Positions 16,292 to 24,975 of a stretch of DNA of 64,000 bases are shown here, piece by piece. The position numbers and the translations under genes were made by a program. Location of the stretch: contig NZ_CP063373.1 in assembly GCF_015160855.1 (NCBI RefSeq), positions 682,001 through 746,000 on the forward strand, in the 5' to 3' direction. The notes under the pieces were generated by a model. That model had not been told where the DNA came from, did not search any database, and saw only the letters and a list, made by a program, of their open reading frames with translations. The stretch is from Streptomyces ferrugineus. GTDB lineage: Bacteria > Actinomycetota > Actinomycetes > Streptomycetales > Streptomycetaceae. Within the stretch, counting starts at the first letter, position 1. Each line of letters opens with the position of its first letter.

Positions 16292-17575
16292 ATGAGGCTG
16301 ACGGCCATCGAGGAAGGGCATCTGCGCAACGGGCTGCCGGGGACGGTCGGCATCGCCGCGGTGTTCCCCGGAGAACCGTTTGAGCCCGCCTGGGTGCGGG
16401 CCCGGGTCGCCGAGCGCTGGGGCGGTCTCGACCGGATGAGCCTGGTGCCGGTGCCCCCCGCCGGGCCGTCGGCGCTGTCCGGCCACCGGTGGTCGGCCGC
16501 CCGGCCGTTCGATCCCGCCGTGCACGTCGTCGGCACCGACGAGGACGTGGACTCCCTGCTGGCCGGCGGTGTCACCCGGGCGCTGCGGCCGGGGCGGCCC
16601 CTGTGGCGGCTGCTGGTGACACGGCGCCCGACCCCGGCCGGTGAACACGCGGTGGTGCTGCTCGCCCATCACGCGCTGCTGGACGGCAGGTCCCTGGAGA
16701 CCCTCTTCCGGATGCTGATGGACGACGCCGTACCACCGAGTCCTGCGGCGTCCGCGGCGGTGGCCCGGCAGCGGCCGGCGGTCCGTCTCGGCGCCGTGGG
16801 CCGGGAGTTGCGGCGGATCGGGGTCCAGGGGCAGCCCGTTCCGCCGTCCTCCGGTGGCGGGGCGCGGCCCTCGGTGGCGGTGGTCGGGATCGACCCGCGG
16901 GTGATGCGTGCCGCCCGCCGCCAGCCGGCCGACGGGCGCGGGGCGACGCTCAACGAACTGCTGCTGAGCACGTACGCCGGTGCCCTGCGCGCCTGCCACG
17001 GGCCCCTGCGGTCGTGGCCGAAGGGGCCGGTCCCGCTGTACGCGACGGTGCCGGTCGACCTGCGCGGCCGTGGTGACGCACGGCAGCTCGGCAACGGCGT
17101 CACCGCGCTGCGGGTGCCGCTGCCCGTCGACCTCGACTCGCCGGTGGCCCGGCTGCGGGCCTGCCAGGACCAGGTCGCCGCGTTCGACCGGCGCTGCGAG
17201 GCGCACCGCGCGATCCTTCCCGCGCTCCAGGGCGCCGCGCGCACCGTGCCGTGGCTGGCCGGGGTGATGGCCAGGCGGCTGGCGCGTCCCGAGCTGACGA
17301 CCAGTCTGTGCACCGCCTTCAAGTGGCGGGACATCCCCAGCCACTTGCACGGCCGGCCCCTGTCGAGGGTCGTCCCGCTTCCGCAGCTCTCCCCGCCGGG
17401 CACGGCGAACCTGTGCCTGGTGCACACCGCCGACGCCTACACGCTCACCGTCGTCAGCCATCTGTGCGCGGGCGACGCCGAGTTGATCGGTGCCGCCGTG
17501 GTGCGGGAGCTGGAGGCGGTCGCGGCGGCCGGGGCGCCTGCCGCGCGGGCCGCTCAAGGACTTCGTACGCCTTAG
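16292..17575 (+). CDS. WS/DGAT-like acyltransferase, second copy
   Basis: 427 residues, paralogue of 13491-14738 over its full length (both begin MRL and share ARVAERW-like, LLDGRSL and RQPADGRGATLNELL blocks). Here the active-site motif is the canonical HHALLDG (H126, H127, D131, G132). The start is the ATG at 16292 with GGGAGG nine bases upstream. Having one variant and one canonical copy around an ACP-KS pair suggests two acylation steps or a heteromeric enzyme; both are inference. The stop overlaps by four bases the end of the convergent gene at 17572, leaving no room for a terminator between them. Confidence 0.75.
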   Translation: MRLTAIEEGHLRNGLPGTVGIAAVFPGEPFEPAWVRARVAERWGGLDRMSLVPVPPAGPSALSGHRWSAARPFDPAVHVVGTDEDVDSLLAGGVTRALRPGRPLWRLLVTRRPTPAGEHAVVLLAHHALLDGRSLETLFRMLMDDAVPPSPAASAAVARQRPAVRLGAVGRELRRIGVQGQPVPPSSGGGARPSVAVVGIDPRVMRAARRQPADGRGATLNELLLSTYAGALRACHGPLRSWPKGPVPLYATVPVDLRGRGDARQLGNGVTALRVPLPVDLDSPVARLRACQDQVAAFDRRCEAHRAILPALQGAARTVPWLAGVMARRLARPELTTSLCTAFKWRDIPSHLHGRPLSRVVPLPQLSPPGTANLCLVHTADAYTLTVVSHLCAGDAELIGAAVVRELEAVAAAGAPAARAAQGLRTP

Positions 17576-18660
17576 GGCTTTCGCACGTCGTGGCTCAGGG
17601 CGCGGGCCAGTTCCGGGTGGGTCAGCGCGTCCGCGCTGTCGACGAACTGGTCCACCGCGCCGACGGGCGGCAGGTCCTTCAGGACCGGGTCGCCGACGCG
17701 GGCCAGCAGGGCGGCGGTGAAGCGGTCGGCGCGCAGGACCCGGAACGGGCGGGAGTGGTACGGGCGCGTGGTGGGGGCGACGCGGTCGGTCAGATGCAGG
17801 TCGTTGTGCTGGTGGGCGACGATCTCGTAGGCGTGCGCGAGATGGCGTTCGCGGGTGTGCCAGTCCCCGGCGGTGAGGGCGGCCGTGAGGACGGGGGTCA
17901 GGCGGGGGGCGGAGGAGGTGCGGGCAAAGGCGCTGCCGAGCCATTTGCCGTACGGCGGATAGCGGCGGTCCATCAGCAGGCAGAGCCGCATCAGATCGCG
18001 GGCCAGGCGGGCGGTGACGACGGCGGAGCCCAGCTCGTCGCCGACCTCGCCCGCGCGGCCCACGAAGGCCTCCTCCCGCGCGATGCGCTGCCACTGGCAG
18101 GCCAGGACGTACAGCCAGACGTCATGGGGGTACCAGCCCAGCGCGCGGCGTAACGGGGTGAGGGTGTGCAGCCCGTCGTGGAAGACGGCGCCGGCGGTGA
18201 CCTCCGCCAGCAGCTGGGTGGGGGTGGCCAGCCAGTCGGCCGACGTGATGCCCTGGGCCGGGTCGAAGCCGAGGGCGTCGGTGAACCAGGCGGAGGTGCC
18301 GGTCACTTCGACGCGGGGCTCTTCGAGCGGGCCGAAGCGGGTGGGGTGGCCGAGGAACGTCTTCGGGAGGTGCTCGGCGCATATGTGTCTGATGCGGGCC
18401 GCGTGCCGGGGCACGTCGTGGCGGTGCAGGAACACCTGCAGGCGCGGGCCCCACTCGTGGTCGGCCGAGCGCGGGGTGTCGTAGCCGAGGACCTCGGAGC
18501 CGCTGCCGATGCGGGCGGCGGAGTGGGGGACGCCGGGGGCGGCCTCCTCCAGCAACGGGCGTACGGCGTCGGTGTAGAAGCGGCGGGAGAGTTCCAGGCC
18601 GGGGATGAAGTCGGGGTCGGACGCGGGGGTGTGGGGGAGGTGCATATTCGTGGGGCTCAT
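17572..18660 (-). CDS. DUF4037-like protein with nucleotidyltransferase-type N-terminus
   Basis: 362 residues, cytosolic, no signal peptide. The N-terminal third has RIGSGSEVLGYDTPRSADHEWGPRL, like the GS...D.D core of the DNA polymerase beta-type nucleotidyltransferase fold. The rest is alpha-helical, with a Trp/Tyr-rich patch (GWYPHDVWLYVLACQWQRI), typical of the DUF4037 family as I remember it. Substrate and role are unknown. The start is ATG at 18660; a second ATG five codons later is possible. It lies downstream of the kinase-like gene at 18706 on the same strand, 45 bases apart, so the pair may form an operon. Confidence 0.72.
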   Translation of the reverse strand: MSPTNMHLPHTPASDPDFIPGLELSRRFYTDAVRPLLEEAAPGVPHSAARIGSGSEVLGYDTPRSADHEWGPRLQVFLHRHDVPRHAARIRHICAEHLPKTFLGHPTRFGPLEEPRVEVTGTSAWFTDALGFDPAQGITSADWLATPTQLLAEVTAGAVFHDGLHTLTPLRRALGWYPHDVWLYVLACQWQRIAREEAFVGRAGEVGDELGSAVVTARLARDLMRLCLLMDRRYPPYGKWLGSAFARTSSAPRLTPVLTAALTAGDWHTRERHLAHAYEIVAHQHNDLHLTDRVAPTTRPYHSRPFRVLRADRFTAALLARVGDPVLKDLPPVGAVDQFVDSADALTHPELARALSHDVRKP

Positions 18661-18705
18661 GCCCAGAAGCCGTGCCCGTTCGGTGAGGGGTCATGCGAAG
18701 TGCAT

Positions 18706-19611
18706 TCACACTGTTGCGGGTTGCGGACATTCGGGGTTCCTCAGGCGCCTCGCGATCTCCAGGTGGGCCGCGAGCGGGGCGTCGTCCTCCTCGAGCTGCC
18801 ACAGGGAGTTCTGCAGGACGCGGCCCAGCGTCCAGGCGCGCGCCCGGTGCCGGTCGAGGCCGAGGACGTCCGTCATGGCGTCGAAGCGCCACCGCACCTC
18901 GTCCGGCTCGAAGCGGTTCCACAGCGCCGGGAAGAGGTCGAAGCCGGGGTCGCCCGCGAGGGGCTTGGGGTCGATGGCGAGCCAGGGCGCGCGGTCGGCG
19001 GCCAGGACGTTCTCGAAGTGCAGGTCCCAGTGCAGCAGCCGGTCGCCGGGCTCGGCGGCGACCTCGCGCACCGCCGCCGCGCAGTCGGCGACGAGGCGGC
19101 GGGTGGCCGGGTCCGGGAGGAGTTCCAGGGCCGCGGGGGTCTGCTCCAGCATGTCCTCGGCGATGTCGCCGAGGCGGCGCAGCCCGGCCGGGGCCGGGGT
19201 GGCGGTGAGGTGGGCCAGCAGGCGGGCGACGACCAGGGTGGCCTCGCGGGAGTCCGGCAGATCGTCCAGGGGCCGGTCCGGGTCGAGCCGCTCCAGGAGC
19301 AGCGTGCCGGTCGCGTCGTCGGACCTCAGCAGCCGGACGGCGCCCTTGCCCCGCCACACCCGCAGCGCGACCGGCTCGCCCACGGTCTCCTCGTCGACGT
19401 CCTGGAGCTTGAGCACGGCCCGGGTCCCGTCGGCGTCCAGCACGGGCAGCACCAGTGCGCAGCGGCCGTACATCGTCTGACCGTCCGGCCGCAGTCCCCA
19501 GTGCTCCAGGAAGCGCGCGGCGCGCTCCGCGAGCGAGGCGACGTAGGCCCGGCCCGCCTCCCCGTCGTACCGCACGTGTTGGGCGATGAGTTCGTCCGGA
19601 AGGTCGATCAC
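18706..19611 (-). CDS. APH(6)/hydroxyurea-type phosphotransferase
   Basis: 301 residues with the protein-kinase-like fold of aminoglycoside phosphotransferases. The Brenner-like catalytic motif is HWDLHFENVLA, and the metal site is IDPKPLAGDPGFDLFPAL; the latter signature is typical of the aminoglycoside/hydroxyurea kinase family (StrB-like). GTG start. It may phosphorylate a small hydroxylated substrate; real antibiotic resistance cannot be claimed from sequence. It precedes the DUF4037-like gene on the same strand and is divergent from the large secreted protein gene at 19746, with 134 bases between their starts. Confidence 0.82.
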   Translation of the reverse strand: MIDLPDELIAQHVRYDGEAGRAYVASLAERAARFLEHWGLRPDGQTMYGRCALVLPVLDADGTRAVLKLQDVDEETVGEPVALRVWRGKGAVRLLRSDDATGTLLLERLDPDRPLDDLPDSREATLVVARLLAHLTATPAPAGLRRLGDIAEDMLEQTPAALELLPDPATRRLVADCAAAVREVAAEPGDRLLHWDLHFENVLAADRAPWLAIDPKPLAGDPGFDLFPALWNRFEPDEVRWRFDAMTDVLGLDRHRARAWTLGRVLQNSLWQLEEDDAPLAAHLEIARRLRNPECPQPATV

Positions 19612-19745
19612 CTGGGTGAGCCTAGTGAGTAGACGAAGCTTTGCTTAGTGATTGCCATTTTCATCTCCTCTCGCAACTGCCCTTTGCACAAAGCTGCTTC
19701 ACAGCAAGTGTCATGTGCACCATGCGTTCGCAGGGGAGGTCCTTC

Positions 19746-22355
19746 ATGGCAGTCAGTGGTCGGCGAGCGAGACGCGTATGGGCGGTGCTCGCCACCTCCG
19801 CCGCACTCGGGCTGATGGTCACCCAGGCCCAGGCGGCACCGGACGAACCCGACCCGTTCGGCGTCCGGGTTCTCAGCGAGGAAGGGCCGGGGGAGGAGGA
19901 GCCCGGGGACGGCGGCGAGGAGAACGAGCACATCGCCGCGCGGGCCGAGGAGTACGCCCAGGCCCGCACCGCGCCGAGCGGCGTCGTGGCGCCGGGCGCG
20001 TTCGGGGCGGCGTTCGGCGAGATGCTCGACCTGCCCAACACCAAGGGGGGTTGGCGCAACGACACCCGGTTGCCGTACGACGCCGACGACCCCCGCTACC
20101 GGGACGTCAACTCCAACTCCAGCGGCGGCGCGGGCAAGGTGACCGGACGGGTGACCGGCATGGCGGCCGACGACCGCGGCACCGTGTACGCGGGCTCGGC
20201 CAACGGCGGCGTCTTCCGGTCCCGGACCGGCGGCGGCCACTGGACGAACATCTCCGACCAGCTGCCCGCCCTGTCCACCGGCGACCTCCAGCTCGACCCG
20301 CGCGGCCGCCTCTGGTACGCCACCGGCGAGGCCAACACCAGCGCGACCGCCTTCCTCGGCACCGGCGTCTACGTCCTGAAGGACCCGCGGTACGGCAAGT
20401 TCAGCCGGCGTGACCGGGTCGGCGGCGACGAGCTGGAGTCGACGTCCATCAACGCGCTCCGCTTCGCCGGCGACAAGGTGTGGGCGGCGACCACCCGGGG
20501 CGTGTGGAGCCACAGCACCAGGACGCTCAAGGGCCCCTGGAAGCTGGAGTTCGCGCCCAACCCGGACTATCTGCCGGGCGGCCCCAAGGACGACGACGCG
20601 AACGCCGCGTACAAGAACATCGCGAGCGACGTCGCCATCGACCCCAGGGACCCGGACAAGGTCGTCCTCGCCATCGGCTGGCGCAGCGGGGACACCTACA
20701 ACGGCTTCTACGCCAAGGGCCGCGGCGGTGGCTGGGAGCGGCTGACCGACCTCGGTGAGCTGCCGACCGACGCGGAGGACGTCGGCAACGTCAGCTTCGC
20801 GCGCAGCGCGGACGGGTCGCGGTACTACGCCATCGACCAGTCGCCGCAGCAGATGGCCGGAAACCCGGACAGCGGCCTGGCGGGCATCTACGTCTCCAAG
20901 TCGGGCTCGCCGACCGGCAAGTGGACACAGATCGCCGACTACAAGCAGCTGCGCGACTCCGGCTCGGCGCTCACCGGCGAGGGATACCAGCCCGGCATCC
21001 AGGCCTGGTACAACCAGTTCCTCACGGTCGATCCGAAGAACCCCGACCATGTGTACGCCGGTCTGGAGGAGGTCTTCGAGACCAAGGACGGCGGCAGGAG
21101 CTGGTCCGTCCCCGGCCCGTACTGGAACTTCGGCTTCGACTGCTGGTCCATCGACCCGGCGAAGCAGTCCGGCGACTGCCCGCAGACCACGCACCCCGAC
21201 CAGCACGCGGTGGCGATCGGCAGCTACTACGGCAAGCCCTACGTCCTCGTCGGCAACGACGGCGGCGTCTACCGGCGTCCGGTCGACGGCAGCGCGAACG
21301 CCGACGGCCACGCCACCGACTGGACGTCCCTGAACGACGGCACGATGGACGCCCTGCAGTACTACTCGGTGGGCGTCGGCACGGATCCCGCCAAGCGCGG
21401 CATCGCGGTCACCGGCGGGCTCCAGGACAACGGCCAGTCGATGCTGCGGCCCGGCGACCGGGTGATGGGCTCCAACTTCGGCGGTGACGGCGGCGACACG
21501 ATCACCGACCCGGACAACGGGTGCAACATCGCCGAGGAGTACGTCTACCTGTCGGTGTCCGTCACGCAGAACTGCGGGGTGAACGACGGCGGCTGGGTCG
21601 ACGACCCGTCCAAGGCCACGTCGTACTCGGTCGCGCCGCCCGACAACGAGACCTCCGAGGCGCGCTTCATCGCGCCGCTGAGCGCCGACATCAAGGACAA
21701 GAACACCTGGGTCGCCGGCGGCCGGCACGTGTGGGTCAACACCAAGGGCTACGGGATCCGCAGCGGCAGCGAGTGGTTCAACGCCTTCGACCTCGGTGAG
21801 GGCCGCACCGCCACGGCGGTCGCCTCCTCCGGCGGCAAGGTGTACGCGGCCTGGTGCGGCCCCTGCAACAACCAGGGCTTCGCCCGGGGCGTCGCGGTCG
21901 GCAACGCCGACGGCACCGGCTGGCACGAGCTGAACCTGCCGGTCGACAGCAAGGTCCCCAACCGCTATCTGTCCGGCCTCGCCGTCGACCCGGCGGACTC
22001 CGACCACGTCCTGCTCGCCGTCAACGGCTTCTCCCGCAAGTGGACGGAGGGCCCCGGCGCGGGCGTCGGCCACCTCTTCGAGACCAGGGACGGCGGCGCG
22101 ACCTGGACGGACATCTCCGGCAACCTGCCGGATGTGCCCGCCAACTCGGTGGTCCTGCTGAAGAACGGCACGATCGCCCTGGGCACGGACCTCGGGGTGC
22201 TGGTCCGCACGCCGAAGTCGTCCGGCTGGAAGGTGGCCGGCGCCAACCTGCCGACCACGGCGGTGCTCCAGCTCAAGACGGGTCCGGACGGGCGGCTGTA
22301 CGCGGCCACGCACGGGCGCGGGATCTGGTCCATCGACGTACGACGGCTGCGGTGA
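19746..22355 (+). CDS. large secreted Asp-box/sialidase-like beta-propeller protein
   Basis: 869 residues. The signal peptide has a twin-Arg-rich n-region (RRARRVW) and cleavage near TQAQA. The body shows repeated Asp-box-like blades, including FRSRTGGGHWTNIS, FETKDGGRSWSV and FETRDGGATWTDIS, as in exo-glucanase/xyloglucanase GH74-like and sialidase-like propellers. No catalytic pair can be pointed to safely. The start is the ATG at 19746 with GGGGAGG seven bases upstream; the open frame extends to 19641 without need. It is likely secreted to act on, or bind, a polysaccharide or glycoprotein. It stands alone, divergent from the kinase gene. Confidence 0.78.
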   Translation: MAVSGRRARRVWAVLATSAALGLMVTQAQAAPDEPDPFGVRVLSEEGPGEEEPGDGGEENEHIAARAEEYAQARTAPSGVVAPGAFGAAFGEMLDLPNTKGGWRNDTRLPYDADDPRYRDVNSNSSGGAGKVTGRVTGMAADDRGTVYAGSANGGVFRSRTGGGHWTNISDQLPALSTGDLQLDPRGRLWYATGEANTSATAFLGTGVYVLKDPRYGKFSRRDRVGGDELESTSINALRFAGDKVWAATTRGVWSHSTRTLKGPWKLEFAPNPDYLPGGPKDDDANAAYKNIASDVAIDPRDPDKVVLAIGWRSGDTYNGFYAKGRGGGWERLTDLGELPTDAEDVGNVSFARSADGSRYYAIDQSPQQMAGNPDSGLAGIYVSKSGSPTGKWTQIADYKQLRDSGSALTGEGYQPGIQAWYNQFLTVDPKNPDHVYAGLEEVFETKDGGRSWSVPGPYWNFGFDCWSIDPAKQSGDCPQTTHPDQHAVAIGSYYGKPYVLVGNDGGVYRRPVDGSANADGHATDWTSLNDGTMDALQYYSVGVGTDPAKRGIAVTGGLQDNGQSMLRPGDRVMGSNFGGDGGDTITDPDNGCNIAEEYVYLSVSVTQNCGVNDGGWVDDPSKATSYSVAPPDNETSEARFIAPLSADIKDKNTWVAGGRHVWVNTKGYGIRSGSEWFNAFDLGEGRTATAVASSGGKVYAAWCGPCNNQGFARGVAVGNADGTGWHELNLPVDSKVPNRYLSGLAVDPADSDHVLLAVNGFSRKWTEGPGAGVGHLFETRDGGATWTDISGNLPDVPANSVVLLKNGTIALGTDLGVLVRTPKSSGWKVAGANLPTTAVLQLKTGPDGRLYAATHGRGIWSIDVRRLR

Positions 22356-22409
22356 CGTGAGCCGGAGGGGAGGGGCCCGCGGTCCGGTGGGCCCCTCCCC
22401 TCGGTCTGT

Positions 22410-23945
22410 TCAGGCCACCTTCTCCGGCACCGGCGTCTCCTGTGCGGCGCCGTGCTTCGGGGGTTTCGTCGTCACCATCAGGGCCGCGACCAGGCCGGCC
22501 ACGAGCATGATGGCGGCGGCCCACCAGATGGCGACCGTGTAGCCGTGCACCACGCCCTCCCTGACGATCAGGTCCCGCTGGGCCGGGTCGGTGAGGTGGG
22601 CGGTGATGTAGGCGGCACTGCTGGTGGTGGCGAGGGTGTTCAGCAGGGCCGTGCCGATGGAGCCGCCGACCTGCTGCGAGGTGTTGATCGTCGCCGAGGT
22701 CACTCCGGAGTCCCGCGGGGCCACGCCCGCCGTCGCCGTGGCGAACACCGGCATGAAGATCAGGCCCATGCCGAGGCCCATGAGGATCAGGGCGGGCAGG
22801 ATGTCGGCGGCGTACGACGAGTGCACCGTCAGCCGGGTCAGCAGGATCATGCCGATCGCCGCCAGCAGGGCGCCGGGGCCCATGAGCAGACGGGGTGCGA
22901 CATGGTCCAGGAGCCGGGCGGCGATCTGGGTGGAGCCCGTGATGATCGCGGCGGTCAGGGGGAGGAAGGCCAGCCCGGTCATCACCGGCGAGTAGTCGAG
23001 GATGACCTGGAGGTAGTAGGTCATGAACAGGAAGAGACCGAACATTCCGATCACGGCCAGCGCCATGGTCAGGAAGCAGCCGGCGCGGTTGCGGTCCTTG
23101 ATGATGTGCAGCGGCAGCAGGGGCACCGGGGCCCGCTTCTGCCACCAGACGAAGGCCGTGAGCAGGACGACCCCCACCGCGAACAGGGTGAGGACCATCG
23201 GGTCGGTCCAGCCGCGCGGCTCCGCCTCGGCGAATCCGTACACGATGGCGACCAGGCCGCCGCAGCCCAGCAGCACGCCGGGCACGTCCAGGCGGGCGCC
23301 CGCGTGGCCGGGGCTGTCGTGCAGCAGGGCCAGGGCGCCGATGACCGCGATCACCGCGATCGGCACGTTGACGTACAGGCACCAGCGCCAGTCCAGGTAC
23401 TCCGTGAGCAGGCCGCCGACGATGAACCCGATCGCGCTGCCGCTGCCAGCCAGGGCGCCGTAGATGCCGAAGGCCTTGCCGCGCTCCTTGGGGTCGGTGA
23501 AGGTCGTCGTCAGCAACGACAGGGCCGACGGGGCCAGTACGGCGGCGAAGACGCCCTGCAGGGCACGGGCGCCGAAGAGCATGCCGGCCGTGGTGGCGGC
23601 ACCGCCCAGCGCGGAGGCGGCGGCGAAGCCGACGAGGCCGATGACGAAGGTGCGTTTACGGCCCACCAGGTCGGCGATCCGGCCGCCCAGCAGGAGCAGT
23701 CCGCCGAACGCCAGGGTGTAGGCGGTGATCACCCACTGGCGGTTGCCGTCGCTCATGCCGAGGTCGTTCTGGGCGGACGGCAGCGCGATGTTCACGATGG
23801 TCGCGTCGAGGACGACCATGAGCTGCGCGAGCGCGATGACCACCAGACCCCACCAGCGGCGGGGGTCGGCATCCCGGGCGGTTTCCCCCGGTCGGGTGAC
23901 GGTCGGGCGCGGTATGCGGTCGGGCCGGGGGTCTTGGCTGGTCAT
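22410..23945 (-). CDS. MFS drug/H+ antiporter, DHA2 (EmrB/QacA) family
   Basis: 511 residues with about 14 membrane helices. Helix 1 carries LAQLMVVLDATIVNIALPS, loop 2-3 has GGRIADLVGRKRTF, and helix 5 holds the antiporter motif (ALAGSGSAIGFIVGGLL). This is a typical proton-driven exporter of the DHA2 group; substrate unknown. The start is the ATG at 23945, whose first bases overlap the stop of the upstream oxidoreductase gene by four (ATGA), so the two form an operon. No TetR- or MarR-type regulator is adjacent. Confidence 0.92.
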   Translation of the reverse strand: MTSQDPRPDRIPRPTVTRPGETARDADPRRWWGLVVIALAQLMVVLDATIVNIALPSAQNDLGMSDGNRQWVITAYTLAFGGLLLLGGRIADLVGRKRTFVIGLVGFAAASALGGAATTAGMLFGARALQGVFAAVLAPSALSLLTTTFTDPKERGKAFGIYGALAGSGSAIGFIVGGLLTEYLDWRWCLYVNVPIAVIAVIGALALLHDSPGHAGARLDVPGVLLGCGGLVAIVYGFAEAEPRGWTDPMVLTLFAVGVVLLTAFVWWQKRAPVPLLPLHIIKDRNRAGCFLTMALAVIGMFGLFLFMTYYLQVILDYSPVMTGLAFLPLTAAIITGSTQIAARLLDHVAPRLLMGPGALLAAIGMILLTRLTVHSSYAADILPALILMGLGMGLIFMPVFATATAGVAPRDSGVTSATINTSQQVGGSIGTALLNTLATTSSAAYITAHLTDPAQRDLIVREGVVHGYTVAIWWAAAIMLVAGLVAALMVTTKPPKHGAAQETPVPEKVA

Positions 23946-24922
23946 GGCTCCAGCACCACCTTTCCGGCGGTCGCGCGCGTCTGAAGGGCACGGTGGGCGG
24001 CCGCCGCCTCCGCGAGCGGGAAGCGGTGCACGGCAGGGGTCAGGCGGCCCGCGGCGGCCTCGGCGAGGGCGCGCAGTTCGAGGGTCTGTAGGGGGTTGGG
24101 GCCGCCGGCCTTTCGCATCATCGCGGGGCCGAGGACGTTCTCGGAGACGCCGTCGACGAGGTGGGGCCCGCCGTCGCGCAGGCCCTGGCCGGACCAGCCG
24201 AAGACGAGGTGCCTGCCGCCCGGCGCGAGCAGGGCGACGCACTCGCGGGCGACGTCGCCGCCCACGCCGTCGAACACGACGGTGGCCGGCCGGCCGCCGA
24301 GAAACGCGCGCACCTTCCCGGGCCACGCCGGGTCCGCGTAGTCGACGGCGAGATCGGCGCCGTTCTCCCGCACACGCGCGGCCTTCTCGGGCCCTCCGGC
24401 CAGCCCGACGACGACGGCGCCGGCGTTCTTCGCGTACTGCACCAGCAGCGTGCCGATGCCGCCCGCGGCCGCCGGGATCAGGGCCACCGCGGCCGGGCCG
24501 AGCTCGGCGAACTGCACGATCCCCATCGCCGTACGGCCCGTGCCGATCATGGCGACGGCCTCGGCGAAGTCGAGGTTCGCCGGGATCTCGTGGACGCGGT
24601 CGACATCGGTGACGGCGAGTTCGGCGTAGCCGCCCGGCGCGAAGCCGAGGTGGGCCACGACACGCTTGCCGAGCCAGAGCGCCGCGACGCCCTCGCCGAG
24701 GGACTCGACGACTCCGGCGACCTCGCGGCCGGGGATCGTGGGCAGCGTCGGCGGCTCGGGTGCCGGGCCCTGGACGCCCTCGCGCAGGGCGGTGTCCAGG
24801 AGGTGGACGCCGGCCGCCCGCACGGCGATGCGGACCTGGCCGGGGCCCGGAGCCGGGGCGTCGACCTCCTCGTAGGTGAGGTTCTCGGCCGGGCCGAAGG
24901 TGTGCAGGCGGATGGCGTGCAT
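23942..24922 (-). CDS. zinc-independent quinone oxidoreductase-like MDR dehydrogenase
   Basis: 326 residues of the medium-chain dehydrogenase superfamily. The GroES-like N-terminal part includes IPGREVAGVVESLGEG. The cofactor domain has AAAGGIGTLLVQYAKNAGA, the AxxGGxG pattern for NADPH. The cysteines that bind structural zinc in alcohol dehydrogenases are absent, so it should be a QOR-type NADPH quinone or enone reductase. The start is the ATG of MHAIRLHTF at 24922. It is translationally coupled to the MFS exporter gene, suggesting reduction and export of a toxic compound. Confidence 0.9.
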   Translation of the reverse strand: MHAIRLHTFGPAENLTYEEVDAPAPGPGQVRIAVRAAGVHLLDTALREGVQGPAPEPPTLPTIPGREVAGVVESLGEGVAALWLGKRVVAHLGFAPGGYAELAVTDVDRVHEIPANLDFAEAVAMIGTGRTAMGIVQFAELGPAAVALIPAAAGGIGTLLVQYAKNAGAVVVGLAGGPEKAARVRENGADLAVDYADPAWPGKVRAFLGGRPATVVFDGVGGDVARECVALLAPGGRHLVFGWSGQGLRDGGPHLVDGVSENVLGPAMMRKAGGPNPLQTLELRALAEAAAGRLTPAVHRFPLAEAAAAHRALQTRATAGKVVLEP

Positions 24923-24975
24923 GGGTCCCCCATCGGTGTGGACTCGGGTGCTGTCAGAACGCCAACCCTCCAACC

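Noticed and set aside
16196..18094. 632-codon open frame on the minus strand through the acyltransferase gene.
   Set aside because: It is a GC-skew shadow: Arg/Pro-rich with no motif, while the plus strand encodes a clear acyltransferase.
18706..19611. Calling the APH(6)-like kinase an antibiotic resistance gene.
   Set aside because: Family membership alone does not show substrate; many such kinases in Streptomyces have no resistance role.
19608..22313. 901-codon minus-strand open frame opposite the Asp-box protein.
   Set aside because: Low-complexity Val/Gly/Ala/Arg sequence with no domain; the plus-strand frame has a signal peptide, ribosome site and repeats.
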